64,000 nucleotides of DNA from Actinacidiphila sp. DG2A-62 (GCF_035825295.1 NZ_JAYMGI010000002.1:6067501-6131500); one strand, 5' to 3'; positions 25,874-36,004 are shown, counted from the stretch's first letter. The notes: generated from the letters alone by a model not told the origin. Numbers and translations: made by a program.

Positions 25874-25982
25874 GGCGGCACCCTACGCGTCCGCGGCCCA
25901 CGACCGCGCCCCGCGGCCTTCGACGATCATCCCCGCTCGCGTCGCCGGCATCGACCGCGTGACGCTACCCGGGAGTCGCTCG

Positions 25983-26576
25983 TCATCGCCCGGCGCGTCC
26001 GTGCCCTCCGGCGTGGACCTCGCGCATGAACGCCTCGGCGTGCTCGCGCGGCGCGAACCGCTCGGGGTCGCGTCCGCTGAGGATCCAGAAGAAGACGGGT
26101 CCGACCAGCAGGGCGGTGGCCTGGTCGACGGGGACCGCGGGGCCGGGCCCGAGCGCGCGCTCCACCACGGCCCGGGCGCTGTTCCCGAGGACGTCCTCGG
26201 CCGCCAGGAGAGCGGCGACGCCCGAGTCGTGCTGGGCTTCGCCCACGAGCGCCCGGTAGGCGATCCCGGCCGGCGAGTGGGCCAGGAAACGGGCGAGTGC
26301 CTCCAGGAACGCCGTCAGGTCCTGGACGGGGTCGTCGGAGGGCTCGACCGCGAGCTCCTCGGCGGCGTCCCCCGCGCTGGCCTCCAGGAGGATCTCGGCG
26401 GTGGTGGACCACCAGCGGTAGACGGTCTGACGGGACACCTGCGCGCGCTCGGCGATGCCCTTCATGGTCATGCCCGCGTAGCCCACCTCGACCAGCAGGT
26501 CGTCGACGGCGTGCAGGACCGCCACGCGCGCCCGCTCGCTGCGCGGACGACCGCTTCTGCCCTGCTCCTTCTCCAT
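25983..26576 (-). CDS. TetR-family repressor, divergent from SDR gene
   Basis: 197 residues from ATG 26576; an in-frame GTG at 26597 would add seven residues but overlaps the operator repeats. Helix-turn-helix: VLHAVDDLLVEVGYAGMTMK followed by GIAERAQVSRQTVYRWWSTTAEILLEA, with the RQTVYRWW recognition helix of a common actinomycete TetR subgroup. The C-terminal domain (TALLVGPVFFWILSGRDP) is the usual dimer/ligand region. Probably represses the SDR gene opposite and perhaps the exporter after it. Confidence 0.88.
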   Translation of the reverse strand: MEKEQGRSGRPRSERARVAVLHAVDDLLVEVGYAGMTMKGIAERAQVSRQTVYRWWSTTAEILLEASAGDAAEELAVEPSDDPVQDLTAFLEALARFLAHSPAGIAYRALVGEAQHDSGVAALLAAEDVLGNSARAVVERALGPGPAVPVDQATALLVGPVFFWILSGRDPERFAPREHAEAFMREVHAGGHGRAGR

Positions 26577-26589
26577 GCCGGAATCATAC

Positions 26590-26633
26590 ATGGACACCGT
26601 GTCTCGTATCTGTTAGGTTTGTGGACACGGTGA
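26590..26633. promoter_or_regulatory. TetR operator candidate, inverted GTGTCC/GGACAC repeats
   Basis: GGACACCGTGTC near 26593-26604 and TGGACACGGTGAC near 26621-26633 are two copies of the same box in opposite orientation, located between the divergent TetR and SDR genes. TATCTGTTAGGTT between them supplies A/T-rich promoter sequence. Confidence 0.5.
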
Positions 26634-26735
26634 CTCGAAACCCGGGTCCGGCCCCTCGCGCCGGGCGGGTCGAGGCGCCTGTCGTCCGTGCCGACCGTCC
26701 GTCGGCAGCCCTAGAACAGATCAGGAGGCACGCGG

Positions 26736-27622
26736 ATGCGCGTGTTCGTCACCGGAGCAACCGGCTGGATCGGGTCCGCCCTCGTCGATGAGCTGATGAC
26801 GTCAGGCCACCAGGTGGTGGGCCTCGCCCGGTCCGAGAAGTCCGCCCGGGCACTGGCCTCGAAGGGGCCGGCGTCCTGCGCGGGGATCTGGACGATCCGG
26901 GGTCCCTGCGCCGGGGCGCGGCGGACGCCGACGCGGTCGTACACCTGGCCAATAAGCACGACTGGGGTGACCCGGCGGAGTCGGACCGGGTCGAGCGCCG
27001 GTCGGTGCACACCCTCGCCGAGGCGCTGGCCGGCACCGACCGGCCGCTGCTGGTCGCGGCCAGCCTCGTCAAGGGGCGCACGGCGCTGGAGACCGACGCC
27101 TCGCCCGCCGTAGGACCGGACTCGGACCGGGGCGGCAGCGAGAACCTGGCGCTGGAGTACGCCGACCGGGGCGTGCGGACGGTCATCGGCCGCTTCGCGC
27201 CGAGCGTCCACGGCCCGGGCGACTGGGGGTTCGTGAACTTCCTGGTCGCGGCCGCCCGCAAGCAGGGCGTCTCCGGCTACGTCGGCGACGGCTCCACGGC
27301 CTGGTCGGCGGTGCACCGCACGGACGCGGCCCGGCTCCTGCGGCTCGGCCTGGAGTCCGCGCCCGCCGGCACACGCCTGCACGCGGTCGCCGAGGAGGCC
27401 GTCCCCACCCGGGTGATCGCGGAGGCCGTGGGGCGGTACCTGCGCGTCCCGACCGTCTCGGTCGACCCCGAGGACGCGGGCGCGCATTTCGGGTTCGTCG
27501 GCGGCTTCTTCGCCATGACCATGACCGCCCCCAGCGCCCTCACCCGCGCGGCGCTGTCCTGGACGCCCGTCGGGCCGACCCTGGTCGAGGACATCGAGAA
27601 CGGCGCCTACGCCGGCGCCTGA
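26736..27622 (+). CDS. NAD(P)-dependent SDR/epimerase, frameshifted by one missing base near 26867
   Basis: ATG 26736 follows AGGAGG. MRVFVTGATGWIGSALVDEL (GxxGxxG Rossmann motif) reads in one frame to ALASKG; from 26867 the protein continues in the next frame with VLRGDLDDPGSLRRGAADAD and AVVHLANKHDWG and on through VIGRFAPSVHGPGDWGFVNF to the stop at 27622. Adding one G to GGGG at 26864-26867 gives AGVLRGDLDDP and an intact protein of about 295 residues. Extended SDR, probably a nucleoside-diphosphate-sugar epimerase-like or ketoreductase. The lesion is identical in context to that in the GMC gene, so likely not real. Confidence 0.83.
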
Positions 27623-27657
27623 GCCGGCGACGCGTCCGCCCGGGCGGGCCGGTTCCC

Positions 27658-27790
27658 CTGGCCCGCCGTCCCGCCCGGGCCGCCCGGGCCGCCCGTCCCG
27701 CCCGGGCTGCTCGTCTCGTCCGGGCCGCTCGTCCCGCCCGGGCTGCTCGTCCGGCCCGGGCCGCCCGTTCCGCCCGGGCCGCTCCAGCTC
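27658..27790. repeat. Degenerate GCCCGGGC-type tandem repeats
   Basis: About 130 bp between the SDR and MFS genes consist of 12-18 base units (CCCGCCCGGGCTGCTCGTC and variants), repeated about eight times. Able to form alternative hairpins; no coding evidence. Confidence 0.5.
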
Positions 27791-27836
27791 GGCGCACCCA
27801 CCCCTCCCGTCGATCCAGACCCCGCCCGGAGACCCC

Positions 27837-29360
27837 ATGTCCTCCCTGTCCACGCCCGCCGCGCCCACCTCGACCGGCGGGACCCGGCTCCGAGGGGGAA
27901 CGGTGCAGGCATGCGTGTGCCTGTGCACCCTCCTCGTCGTCGGATTCGTCGCCTCGATCAATCTGGCGGTGCCCGAACTCGCCGCGAGCGCCCTGCGTCC
28001 CTCGTCCGCACAGCTGCTGTGGATCGTGGACGCCTACGTGGTCCTCTTCGGGTGCCTCGTGGTCCCGGCCGGCGCGCTCGGCGACCGGCTCGGTCGCAAG
28101 GGGGTGCTGCTCGGCGGCCTGCTGCTCTTCGCCCTGGGCGCGGCCGTCTCCGCGGCGGCCCCGGACGTCGCGGTGATGCTGGCCGGCCGGGCGGTCACCG
28201 GCGTGGGCGCCGCGTGCGTCCTGCCGAACGCGCTGGCCGTGCTGATCCACGCGACCGAGCCGGCCCGGCGTCCGCGTGCGATCGCCGTCTGGGCCTCGAT
28301 GTCGGGCGTGGGGGGCGCGGTCGGCAATCTGGGCGGGGGCGCGGTGCTCTCCGCCGGATCATGGCGGCTGCTCTTCGCGGTCGCCGCGGCGGCGGCGGTC
28401 GGGTGCGCGGGCTGGGCGGCGGTGGCGGCGCCGCGCAGCCCCCGGCACGACCGGGGCCTCGACCTGCCCGCGGCGGGGGCCCTGACGCTCGCCACCCTGG
28501 CGCTGCTGCTCGGCATCATCCAGGGGCCCGAGCAGGGCTGGGGGAGCGCGTTCGTGATCGGCGCGTTCGCCGTCTCCTGCCTGCTGTACGGCCTGTGGGT
28601 CCTCGGCGGGCTGCGCGCGCGGCGCCCCCTGCTGGACCCGCGGCTGTTCGCGGTGCCCGCGCTGCGCGCCGCGTGCCTGGGCATGCTCGTGGTCTTCTTC
28701 GGGATGTTCGGCTTCTTCTTCCTCAACGCCTCGCTCATGCAGTACAGCCGTGGGTTCTCCGTCCTGCAGACCGGCCTCGGCGTCGTCCCGCTGACCATCC
28801 CCCTGCTGGCAGGCTCCCGGTACGTGCCCGGCCTGGTCGCGCGCTTCGGCGACCGCCGGGTGCTGGCGGTCGCGTTCCTCCTGGTCGGCGCCGGGATCGC
28901 CGGCTCGGCGACGGCCCTCGACGAGAGCTATCCCGTCTACGCCGTCTGGCTCGTCGTCCTCGGGTCCGGCGCGGCCCTGGCCCTGCCGGCGCTGACCGCG
29001 GTGATCGCCGTCGCGCTGCCCCGGGAGCAGGCCGGCGTCGCGGGAGGACTCCAGGCCACGACACGGGAGTTGGGGAGCGCACTGGGAGTCGCTCTCGTCG
29101 GCACGCTGCTCACCTCGCGGTTCGTGCACGCGCTGCCGGGCAGGGCCCCGGACGCCGTCGTGGACGGGCACGTCCCGCACACGGTCGCCGAGGCTCTGGC
29201 CACCGCGGCCCCGACTCATCGCGGCGGTGTCGTCAGCGCCTACACCGCGGGCGCCGACGGCGCGTTGAAGACCGTCGCGCTGATCGTCCTCGCCGCGGGC
29301 GCGCTGGTCGTGGCGGAGATGAGCTGGGCCGCCCGGCGGGCGGGGTCCGGCCGCGAGTAG
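27837..29360 (+). CDS. DHA2-family MFS exporter
   Basis: 507 residues from ATG 27837 (weak GGAG ten bases upstream). TM1 CTLLVVGFVASINLAVPELA, LLWIVDAYVVLFGCLVVPAGALGDRLGRKGVLL (motif A) and the antiporter motif VTGVGAACVLPNALAVL support an EmrB/QacA-type pump. The shorter loops and divergent TM1 (lacking the usual LD) differ from the exporter at 11.4 kb. It follows the SDR gene and faces a TetR gene tail to tail; control by either flanking TetR is possible. Confidence 0.88.
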   Translation: MSSLSTPAAPTSTGGTRLRGGTVQACVCLCTLLVVGFVASINLAVPELAASALRPSSAQLLWIVDAYVVLFGCLVVPAGALGDRLGRKGVLLGGLLLFALGAAVSAAAPDVAVMLAGRAVTGVGAACVLPNALAVLIHATEPARRPRAIAVWASMSGVGGAVGNLGGGAVLSAGSWRLLFAVAAAAAVGCAGWAAVAAPRSPRHDRGLDLPAAGALTLATLALLLGIIQGPEQGWGSAFVIGAFAVSCLLYGLWVLGGLRARRPLLDPRLFAVPALRAACLGMLVVFFGMFGFFFLNASLMQYSRGFSVLQTGLGVVPLTIPLLAGSRYVPGLVARFGDRRVLAVAFLLVGAGIAGSATALDESYPVYAVWLVVLGSGAALALPALTAVIAVALPREQAGVAGGLQATTRELGSALGVALVGTLLTSRFVHALPGRAPDAVVDGHVPHTVAEALATAAPTHRGGVVSAYTAGADGALKTVALIVLAAGALVVAEMSWAARRAGSGRE

Positions 29361-29442
29361 CCGACGGCTGCCTCGGCGCGGGGCCGGCGCGGGGTCGAGG
29401 TGGGCTCGACGCGGGGTCGGCGCGGCGTCGGCGCGGGTGTGG

Positions 29443-30126
29443 TCAGGATGCCGGCGCGGCCGGGTCGGTGCGGGTGAGGCCGGCGAGCAGCAGGTCGATC
29501 ATCTGGCGGGCGTGGTAGTCGGGGAAGGTCTCGACTCCGATGCACAGGTTGCCGATGGCGAGCATGAGGTCGTACGCGCGGACGTCGGGCCGTGTGGCGC
29601 CGGTGGCGGCGGACGCCGTCAGCAGCCGGTCGAGGACGGGCAGGAGGCGTTCGACGAACTCGTTGTGCAGGGTCTCGAAGCCGGCCTGGTCGGAGTGCAT
29701 GGCTTCGGCGAGGCCGTGTTTGGTGACCAGGAAGTCGGCGAAGCGGTGCACCCACTGCCGCAGCGCCTGGAACGGCGGGTCGGCGGCGGGGTCCGCGGGG
29801 TCCGTGGACGCGGCGGCAAGGGCGTCGACCTGGTGTTTGAAGACGGCGACCACCAGGTCCGCCCGGGTGGGGAAGTGACGGTAGATGGTGCCCATGCCGA
29901 GTCCTGACTCGGCGGCGATCTCCCGTACGGGGGCGTGGACGCCGGCGCGTACGAACACGGCCGCCGCGGCGTCCAGCAGGGCCTGTTCGTTGCGGCGGAC
30001 ATCGGCTCGTCTGCGGCCGGCGGGGCCGGCGCGGTCGGGGGTGTGGGCATCGGGGAGGGCCTTCGCTGGTGGACTGGAGCAATGCTCCGTACGCTGTGAA
30101 TCGGAGCATTGCTCCCTCTTCACCAT
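29443..30126 (-). CDS. TetR-family repressor with operators inside its own 5' end
   Basis: 227 residues from ATG 30126 (or GTG 30123). RRNEQALLDAAAAVFVRAGV then PVREIAAESGLGMGTIYRHFPTRADLVVAV is a classic AcrR-type helix-turn-helix; the C-terminal domain ends LLLAGLTRTDPAAPAS. There is no in-frame ATG or GTG between codon 2 and the DNA-binding domain, so the first about 40 residues, which are not part of the fold, must be translated. Two palindromes GGAGCA-N-TGCTCC fall at codons 4-17. This places the operator downstream of the start codon, so binding would block elongation or re-initiation as well as the promoter. Confidence 0.82.
   Translation of the reverse strand: MVKREQCSDSQRTEHCSSPPAKALPDAHTPDRAGPAGRRRADVRRNEQALLDAAAAVFVRAGVHAPVREIAAESGLGMGTIYRHFPTRADLVVAVFKHQVDALAAASTDPADPAADPPFQALRQWVHRFADFLVTKHGLAEAMHSDQAGFETLHNEFVERLLPVLDRLLTASAATGATRPDVRAYDLMLAIGNLCIGVETFPDYHARQMIDLLLAGLTRTDPAAPAS
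30076..30115. promoter_or_regulatory. Paired TetR operators GGAGCA-N-TGCTCC
   Basis: GGAGCAATGCTCC (30076-30088) and GGAGCATTGCTCC (30103-30115) are perfect palindromes with centres 27 bp apart, within the 5' coding region of the TetR gene. Confidence 0.7.
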
Positions 30127-30193
30127 CCTGGCAGACGCCGCGCGGTCGCAGCCACCCGACGCCGCCCGAAGGACACCCCCCCCGTGACCGGCG

Positions 30194-30299
30194 CCACACC
30201 CGGGCCGGCACCGGACCTGGGCCAGGTGGGCCTGGGCCGGCACCGGACCTGGGCCAGCGCCACACCTGCCGGCGTCGCTGCCGCCGGCAGGTGTGGCGC
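30194..30299. terminator. Direct repeat and 17-bp stem terminator after GH65 gene
   Basis: GGGCCGGCACCGGACCTGGG followed by CCAG occurs twice at about 30203-30256. Next, GCGCCACACCTGCCGGC (30257-30273) pairs exactly with 30283-30299. On the minus strand the hairpin begins five bases after the GH65 stop, so it terminates that gene. Confidence 0.75.
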
Positions 30300-30303
30300 G
30301 CTG

Positions 30304-33300
30304 TCAGGGCAGGTTCCAGACCTGGTCGCCGGCGGCGGCGCAGGACTCGATGTCCAGCCGGGTGCCGGAGGCGCCGAATCCGGGATCGGTCAGGCACAGC
30401 CCGGAGTTCGGGTTGACCAGCTCGCCGTCGGCCCGCGGCTGCCACTGCTGTGCGGGCGTGCCGTTGCACCAGTAGAGGTCCACGGTCGTGCCCGCGGCGG
30501 TGCCCGCGTTGTTCACGTCCAGGCACTTGCCGTACGCCCGCAGCGTGTAGTCCGACGCCAGGGTCCACTGCTGGGCGAAGGTGCCGTTGCAGGTGTAGAC
30601 CTGGACCGGGTCGAAGTCGGTCGGGTCGGCGTCCCGGACGTCCAGGCACAGGCCCTGATAGCCGGTCGTCGGGCCCACCGGCGCCCGCTGGACCCAGGTC
30701 TGGCCGGCGGCGTGCCCGCAGTCCTCGATGTCCAGTCCGGTGCCGGACGGGCCGGAGCCGGGATCGGTCAGGCACCGGCCGGACTGCGGATTGACGATCT
30801 CCCCGTCGGACTGCGCCTGCCAGCGCTGCGCGCCGGTGCCGTTGCAGGTGTAGAGCTGGACCGGCGTGCCGCTGCCGGTGCCGCTGTTGCGCACGTCCAG
30901 GCACAGCCCCTGCGCCCGGACGGTCCCGTCGGACGGTGCGGTCCACCCCTGCGCCGACGTGCCGTTGCAGAAGTAGGCCTGGACCGCGTCGCCCGACTGC
31001 CCGCCGCCTCCGCGGTCGTCGGCGCACAGGCCCTGGGCGCCCAGGCGGATCTGCTGGACCGCCGGGGGAACGCTGATCTCGCGGACCTGCGCGGTGGCCG
31101 AGGGGTCGGCCTGGTAGCGGATGTAGCGGTGGACCGCGGTGGGGAACGCGGCCGTGCTGCTCGCACTCGCGATCGCCGCCTGGCGCGCGAGCGCCGTCCA
31201 GGTGCTGCCGTCGTCGGAGCCCTCGACCGTGTACGCCGTCGTCGGGCCGTCCGACTCGACCCGGACCGCGTCGAGCCGGGTCGGCGCGCCCAGGTCGATC
31301 GTCAGGCTCGCGCCGGCGGCCGCGGCGTGCCAGGCCGTGCCGGGCCCGCCGTCGACCGCGCCCTGCGCCGGATAGCTGGGGTCGGCGTGGGAGGCCGTCA
31401 CGGGCTTGCACGCGGCGGCGTCCGACGAGCCGGCGAAGGTCCGCGTCGCCACGGTCAGCGGGGTTCCCGGGCTCACCGTCCGGGTCGCGCCGCCCGCGAC
31501 GGCCACCGGCAGGGCCGGGCCGCCGGTGACGGTGATCGTGGTGCCCGCCGGGGTGATCGCCAGCGCGTAGGTGCTGTCGTGCCACCGCAGGCCGGTCAGG
31601 TCCAGTTCGGGGATCTGCGGCGGCAGCGAGGGATCGAGCAGGACCGCGTTCTGGTCCCAGCGCAGCCCGGTGAACCCGTACTCCAGCTCCTGGAGGAACC
31701 CGCCGGCGCCGGTCGTGAAGGTGAACGCCCCGCCGGTGCGCGTCTCGTGGAACTGGTCGAACGGCGCCCCCACGAACGGGTCCACGCTGCGCTTCAGATA
31801 CGTGTACGCGTCGCACCGGTCGGCGGGCAGGGCGGCCGCGTCGATCGACGCGATCGAGTCGGTCATCGACGGCCCGTCGGGATCGGTGACGGAGCTGTAG
31901 TAGTCGAGGTCGTCGCGCGCCACCGTCCCCGGCATCGCCACGCTCCACGGGTACTGCAGCATGGTGACGTCGGCCTGCTTGACGGTCTGGCCGGCCGGAT
32001 ACCCGGCGTACTCGGGGTGGCGCTGGGCGGCGGAGTCGAAGGGGATCTCCAGGCCGTCGGCCACGGCGGTCCACGCCGGGGCCGCGGCGTTGCCGGTGAT
32101 CTGCGCCGCGCGGGCGGCGATGGTCAGCACCGACCGCGCCGCGGCGTTGGTGTAGGCGCTGTCGTCGACGTGGTCGTGGTACTCGTCGGGGCCCATGACG
32201 TCCAGGATCCGGTAGCCGCCGGACACGTTCGGGTCCCGCACGGCGCGCGACGCCCAGAAGTCCGCGATCCCGCTGAGCACCGGCCACGCCTTGCCGGCCA
32301 GCCAGGACGAGTCACCGGTGGCCAGGTAGTACTGCCACTGCGCGAGCGCGATGTCGGCCGACACGTGCAGCTCGTCGCAGTACGCGCCGGGCCCGTGGTA
32401 GGCGTCCCGGCCGGTGATGCCGCTCTCCCACGGATACCGGGCGCCGGTGGTCGTCCGGCCCGCGGGGGCGCAGGTCGACGCGTTGGCCCTGGCCTGCCCG
32501 AGCAGGGCCTGCCGGTAGGTGTCGGTGGCCTTGGCGACGTCCGGGTGCTGGGCCAGCAGCGCCGGGTACATCCAGGTCTCCATGTCCCAGAACACATGGC
32601 CGTTGTAACTGTCCGAGGACAGCCCGCCGGGCGGGCTCGGCCACGGCACGTCGGCCCGGTTGCTCTCCAGCAGGTAGAACAGGGAGGCGCGGATCTCCCC
32701 GGTGAGCGCGTCGTCGCCGGGAACGGATATGTCGGCGCTCCACAGCCCGGACCAGGACTGGTCGTTGCGGGCGGCGACCCCGGCGGCGCCGAGGTTCGCG
32801 GCCGCGGTCGCCTGGTTCAGCGCGGTGCCCTGCGGGGCGGTGCTCGCCGCTGCGGGCCCGCCGTCGTCGCTCGCGGCCACGCCGACGAACTTCGTCGCCG
32901 TGTAGGTCGTGCCGGCGACCACGTTCAGCTGCGCGCTCTGCCCGGACGCGGCGCCGTCCGCCGCGGTGGTGGCCGTCGGCGACGTCGAGCCGCCGAGCCT
33001 GAGCACCGACGCGATCGCGGCGGTGACGCCGGTGCCGTCGGCGGTGACGGTCTCGGTGAGGACGCCGTTCCGGGTGTCGACGGAGGGGGCGGCGGCCGAG
33101 GAGCCGTTCAGCCCGCGTTCGTCGAGCGCGTCGACGACGGTCGCCTGCCCGCTCCAGTGCGGGGTGAAGGACATGCCGACCATGCCGACGTGGGCGTTGC
33201 TCCGGTCGGCGTGCACGGTGTACGTGAAGTCGGTCGCGCGGCCCGACGGCGCGGTCCAGGTGAAGGACGTCGTGAGCGTCCCCGTGCGCAGGTCCAGCGT

Positions 33301-34208
33301 CTGCCGGTAGCCGGACCGGGTGCCGGCCTGGAGCGTGGAGACGGTGGTGGGCGCCGCGGCCCCGGCCGGGTACGCGGCCACCGTGTCGACGTTCACCTGG
33401 CCGGTGTCGCCGGAGCCGACGGTCAGGGCGACGCTGTTGTTCCCCGCGTTCAGCGTGGCCGGAACCGTCACGGTGCCCCAGGTGTTCCAGTCGGCCGTCG
33501 CCGGGAGCGTCACCTGCCGCCGCGCGCCGCCGTCGACGCTCACCGACACCGTCTCGGCGGCGCCGTTGCCGTTGGCGTACCTGATGGCGATCGTCGCGGC
33601 GCCGGCGACGCTCTGGGCGATCGGCACGGTGACGGTGGCGCCCACGTTCGGCGACCCGTAGCCGAACCCCGCGGCGAACAGCCGGCCCACCGCGCCGCCG
33701 TGGTCGCTCGCGGGAGTGGCGCCGCCGGACAACTCGCCGGCGGCGGCCTGGCAGAGCGTGCCGTACCGGCAGACCGGCAGGTTGCCGTACGCGTCGGCGC
33801 CGGCGGTCAGCCCGAGCGTGGTCCAGGTGGGGAGGTCGGCCCTGATCTCGGACCAGTCGGTCTCTGCGGGCGGATCGGCGTAGAACCCGGCGAGTTCGCT
33901 CTCGGAGGTGATCGGGTTCGCGGAGAAGCCGGCGCCCTCGGCCGGCACCCGGGCCGCGAGGTAGCCGTTGCCGATGAACGTCGGGGTGTAGCCGCTGCCG
34001 GTGTCCGTGGTCGACAGCGTCCACGGACCCGCCGCGGCGCTGCCGGCCGCTGCCGGCCGGGCCGTGCCGCCGGCGGAGGCGGTCGCCGTCGTCGTGGGTA
34101 TCGCCGTCGCGGACAACGCCATCGCGACGACGAGTCCCGACAGGGCCGCCGCGGCCCTGGCCGGCCCGGCCTGAACCGGAGCCGTCTGCGCACATGCCGG
34201 AGTTCCAT
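30304..34208 (-). CDS. Secreted GH65-type enzyme with F5/8 C and two ricin-like domains; one-base frameshift at 34165
   Basis: From ATG 34208 (AAGGA nine bases upstream) the signal peptide begins MELRHVRRRLRFRPG; restoring one G at the GGG (CCC at 34165-34167 on plus) joins it to PARAAAALSGLVVAMALSAT. Then come an N-terminal beta-sandwich, a CBM-like insertion (GQVNVDTVAAYP), and the (alpha/alpha)6 barrel with HVFWDMETWMYPALLAQHPD and DVMGPDEYHDHVDDSAYTNA, whose Glu is the family acid. GH65 covers trehalases/kojibiosidases and phosphorylases; an exported form suggests an alpha,alpha-trehalase or similar hydrolase. C-terminal: F5/8 type C (31430-31080), then two ricin trefoils with repeated QxW (QRW, QQW). 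About 1300 residues. No inner start explains the signal peptide. Confidence 0.83.
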
Positions 34209-34438
34209 GGTGTCCGTCCTTCGTCGGGAGAGTCGACAGTGGGGGGAGACCGACGCTTTTCCGGTGGAACCGCGGACGGAGTGGGCGACGCGCGTGGTCC
34301 GTACCATCTCTGCCCACGGCGCGGCCGTTCGACTCCCCCTCGACTCCCCCCGCGGGGCGAAGGGGCGGTGTCCCGGCCAGATGCGCTCCGGACGCCGCGA
34401 GCCCGCGCGGGGTACGGCGCGCGGATGACGTACGGTGG

Positions 34439-34465
34439 TGGCCGACGAACAGTGTTCGTCGGCCA
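34439..34465. promoter_or_regulatory. Perfect 12-bp inverted repeat over the start region of the quinone oxidoreductase promoter
   Basis: TGGCCGACGAAC-AGT-GTTCGTCGGCCA. TACGGT at 34431-34436 could be the -10, so a bound repressor would cover the transcription start. The GTTCG/CGAAC core looks like a TetR-type operator. No regulator gene is adjacent on this side. Confidence 0.6.
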
Positions 34466-34579
34466 GCAGGCGCCGAGGGCCGGGAGCGCGCGGGGACACT
34501 CGGGGCGCCCGGCGTGACGCCTCGGGCGTGGCGGGCGTGGGGCGCCGGGCGTGGCGCCTCGGACAGAACGGAGCACGTG

Positions 34580-35479
34580 ATGAAGGCAGCCCGCTTCCGC
34601 CGGTTCGGCGGCCCGGAGGTCCTGGAGATCGTGGACCTTCCCGATCCGCGCCCGGGGCCCGGGCAGGTGCGGATCGCGGTGCGCGCGGCGGGGATCAACG
34701 CCAGCGACTGGAAGAAGCGCCAGGGCCTGATGGACCCGGAGCTGCCGCAGACGCTCGGCTACGAGGCCGCGGGCGTCGTCGACCTGCTGGGCGAGGGCGT
34801 CGTCGACGTGGCCGTCGGTGAGCGGGTGTTCGGCTTCTGCGACGACGGGACCGCCCAGGCCGAGTCGGCGGTGCTGGCGCACTACGCGCCCGTCCCGCCG
34901 TCGCTCGACTTCGCCGGCGCCGCAGCGCTGCCGGCCGCCGTCGAGACCGCCACCCGCGCGCTCGACCAGCTCGGCGTCCGGGGCGGCACGCTCCTGGTCA
35001 ACGGCGCCTCGGGAAACGTGGGCAGCGCGGCGGTCCAGCTCGCCGTGGCACGCGGCGCCCGCGTGATCGGCACCGCGAGCCCCGCCAACCACGAGTACCT
35101 GCGCTCGCTGGGCGCCGAGCCGGTGGCCTACGGGGAGGGACTCGCCGAGCGGGTCCGCGCGCTCGCGCCGGGCGGCGTCGACCTGGCGCTCGACGTCGCC
35201 GGGAGCGGCGTGCTGGCCGAGCTGATCGGGCTGGCGGGCGGCCCGGAACACGTCGTCACGGTCGCCGACTTCGCGGGTGCGCGCGAGCACGGAGTGAGGT
35301 TCAGCCGCGGGGACACGGGCCGCGCGGTCCACGCGCTGGCCGGAATCGGCGCACTGGTCGAGTCCGGGCGCTTCTCGCTCCCGGTCGCGCGGACCTTCCC
35401 GCTCGCCGACATCGCGCAGGCGCACCGCGTCGGCGAGGCGGGCGGGGTGCGCGGGAAGCTGGTGCTGCTGGTCGGCTGA
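34580..35479 (+). CDS. NADPH:quinone oxidoreductase-like (zinc-free MDR family)
   Basis: 299 residues from ATG 34580 with GGAG upstream. MKAARFRRFGGPEVLEIVDL is the standard start; LGYEAAGVVDLLGEGV, LLVNGASGNVGSAAVQLAVARGARVIGTAS (NADPH-binding GxGxxG-like) and closing RVGEAGGVRGKLVLLV match medium-chain quinone reductases. Catalytic zinc ligands are absent. Expected to reduce quinones or enones with NADPH. A MarR gene follows 69 bp downstream; many such reductases are regulated by a neighbouring MarR-type sensor. Confidence 0.88.
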   Translation: MKAARFRRFGGPEVLEIVDLPDPRPGPGQVRIAVRAAGINASDWKKRQGLMDPELPQTLGYEAAGVVDLLGEGVVDVAVGERVFGFCDDGTAQAESAVLAHYAPVPPSLDFAGAAALPAAVETATRALDQLGVRGGTLLVNGASGNVGSAAVQLAVARGARVIGTASPANHEYLRSLGAEPVAYGEGLAERVRALAPGGVDLALDVAGSGVLAELIGLAGGPEHVVTVADFAGAREHGVRFSRGDTGRAVHALAGIGALVESGRFSLPVARTFPLADIAQAHRVGEAGGVRGKLVLLVG

Positions 35480-35517
35480 ACAGCCGGCGCCGGCAGGCCC
35501 GGCCCGAACGCTCATGT

Positions 35518-35541
35518 GTTGGACGGGCCAACGTTTATAGT
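35518..35541 (+). promoter_or_regulatory. MarR promoter with overlapping palindrome
   Basis: GTTGG-ACGGG-CCAAC (35518-35532) lies at the -35 position of a TATAGT -10 (35536-35541). The ATG at 35549 is seven bases after the -10, so the message may be leaderless. Autoregulation by the MarR protein is likely. Confidence 0.55.
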
Positions 35542-35548
35542 GGGGGCC

Positions 35549-36004
35549 ATGAGCGACGCCGACGACGACCTGCGGCCCCCGGCGCGACTGCAGGCGCTCA
35601 CCAGCTGGCAGGCGAACAAGGTCTCCACGATCGGGGCCAGGACGACCGCCCGGCACATGCCGTTGACGGCGCGCTCCGACTTCGCCGTGCTCGCCGCGCT
35701 GGAGGAGTACGGCGCACTGAGCCAGGCCGACCTCGGCAGGCGGCTGGGCCTGGACCGCAACGACGTCAGCGGCATCGTCGGCCGGCTCCAGGCCGGCGGC
35801 CACGTGGACCGCCGGGTCGACCCCGCCAACCGCCGCAGGAACCTCGTCACCATCCAGGCCGGCCTGCGCTACCTGGAGCAGATCCAGCTCAACGCGGACA
35901 GGGCCCAGGACGAACTGCTGTCGGCCCTGGACGCGGACGAGCGCACCCGCCTGCACGCGCTCCTGGCGAAGGTCCTCACGGCGCACACGCCGCAGTCCGC
36001 ATAG
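35549..36004 (+). CDS. MarR-family regulator
   Basis: 151 residues from ATG 35549; an earlier in-frame TTG lies in the operator. ARSDFAVLAALEEYGALSQA then DLGRRLGLDRNDVSGIVGRLQAGGHVDRRVDPANRRRNLVTI is the winged helix with the beta-hairpin wing of MarR proteins. The flanking helices form the dimer interface. Cys is absent, so redox sensing by thiols is unlikely. Next to a quinone reductase, a phenolic or quinone effector is plausible. Confidence 0.87.
   Translation: MSDADDDLRPPARLQALTSWQANKVSTIGARTTARHMPLTARSDFAVLAALEEYGALSQADLGRRLGLDRNDVSGIVGRLQAGGHVDRRVDPANRRRNLVTIQAGLRYLEQIQLNADRAQDELLSALDADERTRLHALLAKVLTAHTPQSA

Noticed and set aside
29240..32287. 1015-codon minus-strand frame overlapping TetR and GH65 genes
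   Set aside because: Out-of-frame reading of GH65; the GH65 frame carries all conserved motifs.
30109..34428. 1439-codon plus-strand frame
   Set aside because: Antisense of GH65 in high-GC DNA; no domain.
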